The translations under genes and the position numbers were made by a program. Below the pieces are notes generated by a model, which was not told the DNA's origin, made no database searches, and saw only the letters and a program-made list of their open reading frames with translations. Shown piece by piece: positions 58,349 through 64,000 of a DNA stretch of 64,000 bases. Every line of letters begins with the position of its first letter. The first letter of the stretch is position 1. This DNA is from Pyrus communis (taxonomy: Eukaryota; Streptophyta; Magnoliopsida; Rosales; Rosaceae), in contig NC_084811.1 of NCBI RefSeq assembly GCF_963583255.1, positions 17,750,088 through 17,814,087 of the forward strand, in the 5' to 3' direction.

Positions 58349-58996
58349 ATGGCCAACCCATCGAACATTTGCTTAGATTTGAGTCTCAGCAGTAATCCGG
58401 TTACGCCGCGTCAGGCTAAGGTATGGTGCCCGTCTTTCTTATCTTCTAATGGTCCCCTTACAGGTGAAGACTCCATGATGACGGATGCAACAACAGCTAC
58501 GATAGTAGCTAGGAACCTCCTCACTCCTAAAGATAGTAGGCTGCTTTCAGGACGGTCCGATGAGTTGGCCGTTCAAGAGTCCCTAGGTCTCAGCGTTCAG
58601 TGTGCGGGCTCTGTGTCCAACATGGGCCAACGCCTACTTGCTCGCTCCCGTCAAGTTGAATCGTTGATGGCAGAGGTGGAAAATCTCAAGCAAGAGATCA
58701 AACAGCTTAAGCACGAGAATAGAAGTTTGCACGTTCTTGCAAATAACTATTCGACGGGCATGAAGAGGAAGCTTGATGAGCTGCAAGAATCTGAAGGTCG
58801 GATTCAAAGTGACCGTCAAAGGCTTGCGACTTATCTCCAGAGGCACCTTTTTCCTGGATCATCTAGCGTTCCACCCAGTATTGAGGCCTCGAATGCTCTA
58901 TCTTCAATGCCTCCCGCTCCGATGCCTTCTGCTCTGATGCCTTCCGCTTCTAGAGTTTTGCCACGTAGTGGGGCTTCACGTGAACAACCTTTGTGA
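58349..58996 (+). CDS. Antisense additional ORF of Tat-lineage element, coiled-coil protein
   Basis: This 215-residue frame lies on the strand opposite to the element's pol ORF, between pol and the 3' LTR. The ATG sits in AAAAATGGC, a good plant start context. Residues 1-90 are Ser/Thr-rich with no known domain. Residues about 93-166 form a clear coiled coil (VESLMAEVENLKQEIKQLKH). The tail is Pro/Met/Ser-rich with short MPSA repeats. Antisense additional ORFs in this place are known from Tat-lineage elements such as Grande, Retand and RIRE2, but their function is not established. A TATA box upstream and AATAAA downstream suggest an independent transcript. The ORF is intact in an element whose replication genes are deleted. 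Confidence 0.72.
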   Translation: MANPSNICLDLSLSSNPVTPRQAKVWCPSFLSSNGPLTGEDSMMTDATTATIVARNLLTPKDSRLLSGRSDELAVQESLGLSVQCAGSVSNMGQRLLARSRQVESLMAEVENLKQEIKQLKHENRSLHVLANNYSTGMKRKLDELQESEGRIQSDRQRLATYLQRHLFPGSSSVPPSIEASNALSSMPPAPMPSALMPSASRVLPRSGASREQPL

Positions 58997-59004
58997 AAGC
59001 TCCA

Positions 59005-59006
<2 letters not shown>

Positions 59007-59038
<32 letters not shown>
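59007..59038 (+). repeat. Poly(T) tract, 32 bases
   Basis: A T homopolymer just after the antisense ORF stop; on the element's sense strand it is poly(A). Confidence 0.9.
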
Positions 59039-59039
<1 letters not shown>

Positions 59040-59046
59040 ATGATGT

Positions 59047-59052
59047 AATAAA
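59047..59052 (+). terminator. Candidate poly(A) signal of antisense ORF
   Basis: AATAAA lies 50 bp after the stop codon of the antisense ORF, in T-rich context. Confidence 0.5.
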
Positions 59053-59127
59053 ATTGACTTTCTTTAATGAAACATTTATTTATTTATTTTGATGTGACTG
59101 TACTTGAAGTTTTGAAGTTTCAAGTTG

Positions 59128-59168
59128 CCTACGTACTCTTCCAAAGAAGGGATCAAGTCATAACGTAG
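59128..59168 (+). other. CTACG/CGTAG hairpin motif
   Basis: TTGCCTACGTACTCTTCC, then AAA, then GAAGGGATCAAGTCA, then TAACGTAGTTC. The outer arms CTACG and CGTAG and the inner arms CTTCC and GAAGG can pair. The same motif with different inner arms occurs inside the family B LTRs at about 4584-4618 and 10594-10638. Confidence 0.6.
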
Positions 59169-59249
59169 TTCAAATGAGTGATGGTTTTGATGATGATTTT
59201 GCCGTACACAGTTTATGCTCTTGCGGGCCAGGAGCATGGTGCGTTTGCT

Positions 59250-61127
59250 TTAGGGGTAGTAGCGCTTCAAAAATCTGCCGTTGATGGGGCCGATCTTCAA
59301 CCCGTCTTCTGCCATGATTAAGTAGGCGCCATTGGTGTAGATCTCTTGTATTACGTAGGGTCCATCCCACTTTGATGTGAACTTGCTTTTTGTCTTATGA
59401 GTTGTAATGATAGGCCTACGCAATGCCAGCACGAGATCTCCGGCTTGGAAAGACCTTGGGCGGACTTTCTTGTTGAATGCCTTGGATAACCGTGCTTGGT
59501 AGCATTCCAAGTGTTGTTGAGCTTCGAGCCTTCTCTCATCCAGCGCTTCCAACTCCTGAAGGCGCAACTTTGCATTTTCTGCATCAGTCAAGCCTTCTTG
59601 TATAGCCATCCTTAGTGAGGGAATTTGACTTTCGAGCGGTAGAACAGCTTCTACGCCATATACGATAGAATAAGGTGTAGCTTGGGTATGAGTCCTATGT
59701 GTAGTCCTATATGCCCAAAATGCTTCACTTATTCTTTCATGCCAATCTCTCTTTGTTCGGCCGATTACCTTTTTCAGGAGGTTGCACAACGTCTTGTTGA
59801 ATGCTTCCGCGAGGCCGTTGGCCGGAGCATGATACATGGAAGACTTATGCTGCTTGAACCTGTATTTGTCGCAAAGCTCGTCCACGAGTCGGTTGGAGAA
59901 CTGCTTTCCGTTGTCAGTGATAATGTAGCGAGGCACCCCATATCGGTGGATGATATGCTCCTTGATGAAACGAACAACAGTTTCCTTTTTTACTTCCCTT
60001 AAAGGGATGGCTTCAGCCCACTTGGAGAAGTAATCTGTTGCAGCTAGGATGTAAGCTTTCCCTGCAGATGACTTTGGCGTAATTAGTCCTACAACGTCCA
60101 ATCCCCATGCGTCGAACGGCCATGAAGCAACTGTAGGGTGTAATGGTTCAGGCGGTTGATGTATGAAGTTGGCGTGGAATTGGCAGGCTTGGCACCTTTT
60201 GGCGTGTTCCAGGCAGTCCTTCACCATGCTCGGCCAGTAGTAACCCATTCTTTTAAGCCGGAAATGTAGCTTTGGTCCAGATTGATGTGCCCCACACACA
60301 CCTGAATGTGCTTCTTCCATGGCTAGATTAACTTCTTCCTCACCTAGGCATCTCAGGAGCACTCCTTCAAGAGAGCGTCGATAGAGTGTTCCTTTGTAGT
60401 AAAGGAAGCGAGGCGCTCGTCGACGTATTTCGGAACGGTGTCTGAGATCATCTGGAAGCTTTCCGTGCTCTAAGTAGTCGATCAACGGCTGTCTCCACTC
60501 TTCAGCATCGACTGGAAGTACTGAGATGACATTTGTATCATCTAGTGACATTTCATTAACAAGCGGAATCACCCATCTTTGGCAAACTGGCACGTCTGCA
60601 ACTTCATCTTTTCCTAGTGTCATACTCGAGGCTAGATTGGCGAGAGCGTCTGCCATTTGATTTTTCTTTCTTTGCACATGTTCTAGTGTCACAGCTTCGA
60701 ACTTTTGTAGCAGTTGGGTCGCTAGCCGGAAGTATGGGACGAGATCATCTTTCCTCACCTCATATTCAGTTAAGAGTTGATTGATTATGAGCTTGGAATC
60801 GCCATATACCTCAAGAGCTGTGATTTCCATGTTGATCGCCATTTGGAGCCCGATGATCAATGCTTGGTACTCAACAACATTGTTGGAGCATAGCTCATTC
60901 AGTTGGAAGGAGTAAGGAAGTATTTGCCTTTGTGGCGACATGAATACTACTCCTGCCACCGCTCCGTCTGCTCGTGCGGATCCGTCGAAGAACATCGTCC
61001 ATGTTGGGAAGATGTCGATGTAGAAGACCTCCTCGTCAGGCAAGTAGTGTTTGGTGCTGTTTGCAGTTTCAGCTCGTGCAGGCAAGGAACGTTTGGTGCC
61101 GTTTGTAGTTTCAGCTCGTGCAGGCAA
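59250..61127 (-). CDS. pol: Tat-lineage second RNase H and integrase
   Basis: This minus-strand frame of 625 codons begins in the 42 bp repeat array (PARAETTNGTKRSL units). A second, Tat-specific RNase H follows: WTMFFDGSARADGAVAGVVF, then NNVVEYQALIIGLQ, LEVYGDSKLIINQL and QMADALANLAS. Integrase comes next, with the HH-CC zinc region (HSGVCGAHQSG...CLEHAKRCQACQFH) and core motifs WGLDVVGLI, ITDNGKQFSN and GLAEAFNKTL, so the D, D and E residues are present. The C-terminal module (FTSKWDGPYVIQEIYTNGAY) and a short tail end at 59250. RT and the first RNase H, which should precede it, are absent. The upstream start is uncertain because the frame emerges from the repeats. Confidence 0.82.
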   Translation of the reverse strand: MPARAETTNGTKRSLPARAETANSTKHYLPDEEVFYIDIFPTWTMFFDGSARADGAVAGVVFMSPQRQILPYSFQLNELCSNNVVEYQALIIGLQMAINMEITALEVYGDSKLIINQLLTEYEVRKDDLVPYFRLATQLLQKFEAVTLEHVQRKKNQMADALANLASSMTLGKDEVADVPVCQRWVIPLVNEMSLDDTNVISVLPVDAEEWRQPLIDYLEHGKLPDDLRHRSEIRRRAPRFLYYKGTLYRRSLEGVLLRCLGEEEVNLAMEEAHSGVCGAHQSGPKLHFRLKRMGYYWPSMVKDCLEHAKRCQACQFHANFIHQPPEPLHPTVASWPFDAWGLDVVGLITPKSSAGKAYILAATDYFSKWAEAIPLREVKKETVVRFIKEHIIHRYGVPRYIITDNGKQFSNRLVDELCDKYRFKQHKSSMYHAPANGLAEAFNKTLCNLLKKVIGRTKRDWHERISEAFWAYRTTHRTHTQATPYSIVYGVEAVLPLESQIPSLRMAIQEGLTDAENAKLRLQELEALDERRLEAQQHLECYQARLSKAFNKKVRPRSFQAGDLVLALRRPIITTHKTKSKFTSKWDGPYVIQEIYTNGAYLIMAEDGLKIGPINGRFLKRYYP

Positions 61128-61476
61128 TGAGCGTTTTGGTGCCGTTTGCAGTTTCAGCTCGTGCAGGCAATGAGCGTTTGGTGCCGTTTGCAGTTTCAGC
61201 TACTGCAGGCAAGGAGTGTTTGGTGCCGTTTGCAGTTTCAGCTCATGCAGGCAAGGAGCGTTTGGTGCCGTTTGCAGTTTCAGCTCGTGCAGGCAAGGAG
61301 TGTTTTGGTGCCGTTTGCAGTTTCAGCTCGTGCATGCAAGGAGCGTTTGGTGCCGTTTGCAGTTTCAGCTCGTGCAGGCAAGGAGCGTTTGTTGTCACCT
61401 TTTAGGCTCGTGCGAACGAGGAGCTTGTGGTGTCGTTTGCAGTTTCAACTCATGCAGACAAGGAGCTTGTGGACAA
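61048..61476. repeat. 42 bp tandem array at the pol deletion junction
   Basis: About ten units of CAGCTCGTGCAGGCAAGGAG plus CGTTTGGTGCCGTTTGCAGTTT (written in two pieces; 42 bp in all). On the minus strand a unit codes 14 residues, PARAETANGTKRSL-like. Two units have 43 bp through an extra T, and one near 61395 is degraded, so the frame is not continuous across the array. Confidence 0.9.
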
Positions 61477-63029
61477 GATGATTGCTGCTTGTCCAATTTC
61501 TTCGAAGCGATCTTCGAAAGGCATTCCTCACAATCTTTATAGCAAGGAGCCTTGATCGAGAAATTGAATAAGTCTTCGATGAAGAAGAGATCTTGCATGA
61601 ACGATCTTTGTGTTGAAATTTTCTTATCTTCAACATTTTCACATTGCTTTGGAGGTTGGCAAAAGCTGTTTTCCCTCCTTTCTGATTGGTGCACTTGTGG
61701 AGAAGACATATGTTTCTCGTGCAGTTTCTTCGGAGTGACATGAGTCCATCCTTCAATTTCACTTGACTTGGAGCATGCCCCCAACAGTCGAGGTGAAGAC
61801 TTTGAGTCGAAAGAGCCAGAAGTGACATCTTTCTTAGGGATTTCATCTTCAGTGCCGTCCTCTTGGGTTTGTTGGCATGAAGATTTGCCAGTGTGGACGA
61901 TGATGCGTCTCCTTACTTTCAGTGGTCCTTTTGTGTCGACCTCTAGGATTGCTTGGCGCTTCATCCTTGAAGGAATCAAGCTTCGAACGTCGTCTTTTTC
62001 TGCTAACCCATCGAACTTTTCTTCCTTTGGTGTTGTCTTCCTCTTTCCAAAAGGCTTCTCATTATCTTCAAATCTTTCTGAAGCTGATCGTCGCAGAGGA
62101 GAGATAGCTGTGTTGCTTTGTTTCTTAGGCTTTAACAAACTTTCAAAAACAGAGCTTTGGGATGTTGGCGCGTTAAGCCTCTTGAAGACAGAGGTTCGGC
62201 CTTGACTACCAATGCGATTAAGCACTGAAATTCTGGAGCTTGAATGGCTCATCCTATCGAAGACCGACGTCCGAGGGGCGGGTTTAGGCTCTTTTTGGTC
62301 TTGTTCAATGCTCACGCTGATGTGTTGAGCGCTAGCTTTCTTCACTTTGCTTGAAATCTTCACGGGTGTATTTGGTGTGAAGCCAAGTCCAGCTTTGTTG
62401 TTGTCAACTCCGTAATCATGCTCCTTCAACTTCTTTTGAGTCTCGGTGAGGTCACGATCTTTGTCATTGACGGTGTTTGAAACCTTCTTTCCAAGATTTG
62501 AAGAGGAAGCAAAGTCATGCCTAGCCTTTGACATGAGTTCGTAGGCATTTGGGTTAAAGCCTTCTTCGGTCTTCTTAGTTGGAAGAGAGCTTGGTTTCAT
62601 TTTGAGGCCATGTTGTGCCTCCAGACGGTTGATGAGTCCGGCGGTTTGCAAGTTTTTCTCCTTTGCAGTCCATGTGAGCTTTGCGATTGCTTCATTCATC
62701 TGAGCTAGCTGCTCCTCGATTGAAGTTACTCCAGTGGTCATGACTTGCATGGTTGTACTGCCGCTCGAATCAGCGTCGGAGAGTAGGGACTCTGAGTATT
62801 TCCTCAGGCTTTCCCCTCTTGATGCCCTTAGCGAGGCTAGGGTGATCACAGGCTCGTGCCTCAGGTGCTCTTGTTCCTTTGACAGAGTTAATGCAGGGGC
62901 AGAAGCCGCGGCAAAAAGAGCTCTTGCCTTACTTCGGGTTATGGTGCCCGAAATATCACCACTTGCGGCGATGATGTTCTTGTTCTTTGCTTTGATTGCA
63001 GGAACAGCTTGATCCTTTCTTGATGCCAT
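61395..63029 (-). CDS. Tat-lineage gag N-terminus fused to post-protease linker
   Basis: The frame opens at 63146 inside the LTR, but the first sensible ATG is at 63029 (MASRKDQAVPAIK), 67 bp after the LTR. The first part (LASLRASRGESL; SIEEQLAQMNEAIAKL) matches the gag N-terminal region of Tat elements. After RLEAQHG the sequence jumps to GFNPNAYELMSKA and later KAGLGFTP, RTSVFDRM, SVFKRLNAP and RRRIIVHTG. As I recall the family, that stretch lies between protease and RT. Capsid, zinc knuckle and protease are therefore missing, yet the frame stays open for 545 codons. It ends in repeat-array sequence (SHEPKR) at 61395. The product could at most be a structural or regulatory fragment. Confidence 0.75.
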   Translation of the reverse strand: MASRKDQAVPAIKAKNKNIIAASGDISGTITRSKARALFAAASAPALTLSKEQEHLRHEPVITLASLRASRGESLRKYSESLLSDADSSGSTTMQVMTTGVTSIEEQLAQMNEAIAKLTWTAKEKNLQTAGLINRLEAQHGLKMKPSSLPTKKTEEGFNPNAYELMSKARHDFASSSNLGKKVSNTVNDKDRDLTETQKKLKEHDYGVDNNKAGLGFTPNTPVKISSKVKKASAQHISVSIEQDQKEPKPAPRTSVFDRMSHSSSRISVLNRIGSQGRTSVFKRLNAPTSQSSVFESLLKPKKQSNTAISPLRRSASERFEDNEKPFGKRKTTPKEEKFDGLAEKDDVRSLIPSRMKRQAILEVDTKGPLKVRRRIIVHTGKSSCQQTQEDGTEDEIPKKDVTSGSFDSKSSPRLLGACSKSSEIEGWTHVTPKKLHEKHMSSPQVHQSERRENSFCQPPKQCENVEDKKISTQRSFMQDLFFIEDLFNFSIKAPCYKDCEECLSKIASKKLDKQQSSCPQAPCLHELKLQTTPQAPRSHEPKR

Positions 63030-63073
63030 TTGCGTTTTTCGATGATTTGAGGATAGAGATGAGAGGTAGAGAT

Positions 63074-63091
63074 GTCCCACCGGGCGTGCCA
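63074..63091 (-). other. Primer binding site of Tat element
   Basis: Read on the minus strand, TGGCACGCCCGGTGGGAC starts four bases after the LTR end. The TGG start and position fit a PBS. I do not assign the tRNA with confidence. Confidence 0.7.
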
Positions 63092-63095
63092 AATT

Positions 63096-64000
63096 TGTGA
63101 ACACGAAAGATTCCTTTGAAACAAGAAACCAGAATAACGTGTACAAAATAATATTTTTGTGTTTATGATTTTGGGGTTACGATCTCTCTCAAATTTGGTC
63201 CTCTGATTCTATCTTCGTAGGGTGTAGGTTTGTGGATGAGTTGTTGATCCAAATGGCCGTCGGGGCTTGATCTAAGGATGAACAGTTGATGAACGGATCT
63301 TCAAGGGGCGTTGGGTTTGATCTTGAAGAATGGGTGTATGGATTTCTTCAAGGGCTTTTGGGCTTGATCTTGAAGGTTGATGGATGAGCAGATCTTCAAG
63401 GGCTTTTGGGCTTAGTCTTGAAGAACGATTGGATGTGTGGATTTGTTTGTGCTGTTGATCCAAGGGGCCGTTAGGGCTTGATCTTAGGATGAACGATCAA
63501 CACTTTCTTCAAGGGCCGTCGGGGCTTGATCTTGAATAATGGTTGTGTGGATTTCTTCAAGGGTCGTCGGGGCTTGATCTAAGGATGAACAGTTGATGAA
63601 CGGATGAACACTTTCTTCAAGGGCCGTCGGGGCTTGATCTTGAATAATGGTTGTGTGGATTTCTTCAAGGGCTTTTGGGCTTGATCTTGAAGGTTGATGG
63701 ATGAGCGGATCTTCAAGGGCTTTTGGGCTTAATCTTGAAGAACGATTGGATGTGTGGATTTGTTGAGGTTGTTGATCCAAAGGGCCGTTGGGGCTTGAGC
63801 TTAGGATGAACGGATGAACACTTTCTTCAAGGGCCGTCGGGGCTTGATCTTGGAAGAGGATTTAACGAAGAACGAAGAGAGCTTTCTTGATCCTTCGGGA
63901 TTTGCTTGAAAGCTTTAGAGTTTCAAAGCTTCAAGGATTTGGGGAGTTCTCTTCCAATTTGGGAGTAGAGAAATGTATTTGTGAATTGGTTGATGCTTGA
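63096..64000 (-). mobile_element. 5' LTR of Tat-lineage element, cut by window end
   Basis: This aligns without gaps to 54943-55847 with 8 substitutions. The U3 part and outer flank lie beyond 64000. The frames at 63272-63463 and 63484-63780 are artefacts of the GGGGCTTGATCTTGAAG repeats and have counterparts in the other LTR. Confidence 0.92.

Noticed and set aside
61118..61542. Three overlapping plus-strand ORFs with repeated VPFAVSARAG-like peptides
   Set aside because: They are shadow frames of the 42 bp array, opposite to the pol strand.

Overview
The window is plant nuclear DNA made almost entirely of LTR retrotransposons and their remains. Ty3/gypsy pol domains with integrase and chromodomain, plant PBS types (tRNA-Asp, initiator Met), a Cassandra element and SIRE-like copia gag point to a eudicot. 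The repeat families look most like Rosaceae (apple or pear type), but that is from memory and not tested. I see no convincing complete host gene, tRNA or rRNA gene. A possible 5' UTR exon lies near 54584-54884.

Layout. Bases 1-2059 are a minus-strand LTR of a chromovirus-like (Tekay/Del type) family, cut by the window edge; a second copy is the solo LTR 47204-49369 (site duplication TTGTA). Related solo LTRs lie at 2967-6288 (TATAT) and 6469-12260 (AGTAA). The latter is split by an Athila-type solo LTR, 7109-9753 (ATATC). From 13273 an Athila-like element has a 5' LTR, a tRNA-Asp PBS and a nearly intact gag-pol with one in-frame TGA, but no 3' LTR. A 945 bp hAT-type element (23184-24128), a Tat-type solo LTR (25719-26684, CTAGC) and a 25 bp minisatellite follow.

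Bases 28753-46265 hold an old chromodomain Ty3 element. Its 5' LTR is split by about 8.6 kb of copia (SIRE-like) remnant on the minus strand. That remnant carries a Tat-type solo LTR (33184-34284) and an odd Cassandra TRIM (36152-36761). The chromovirus itself seems to sit in a copia LTR (27880-28752 plus 46266 onward). An Athila-type solo LTR lies at 49704-52284 (CTGCC).

Bases 54943-64000 are a young minus-strand Tat-lineage element: 8 differences in 905 compared LTR bases, 5' LTR cut by the window end. It lacks gag capsid, protease and reverse transcriptase. It keeps a fused gag-N/post-protease ORF, an RNase H-integrase ORF, several tandem arrays, and an oppositely oriented coiled-coil ORF with its own TATA box and poly(A) signal. 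It can only have moved using enzymes supplied by a relative.

Most notable signals: (1) covarying nested hairpin modules repeated in the chromovirus-type LTRs; (2) a Cassandra copy with the same LTR terminus at both ends inside a perfect site duplication; (3) the RT-less Tat element with its antisense mini-gene; (4) a conserved CTACG/CGTAG hairpin shared by unrelated elements; (5) dense CATGCA motifs in Athila U3 regions.
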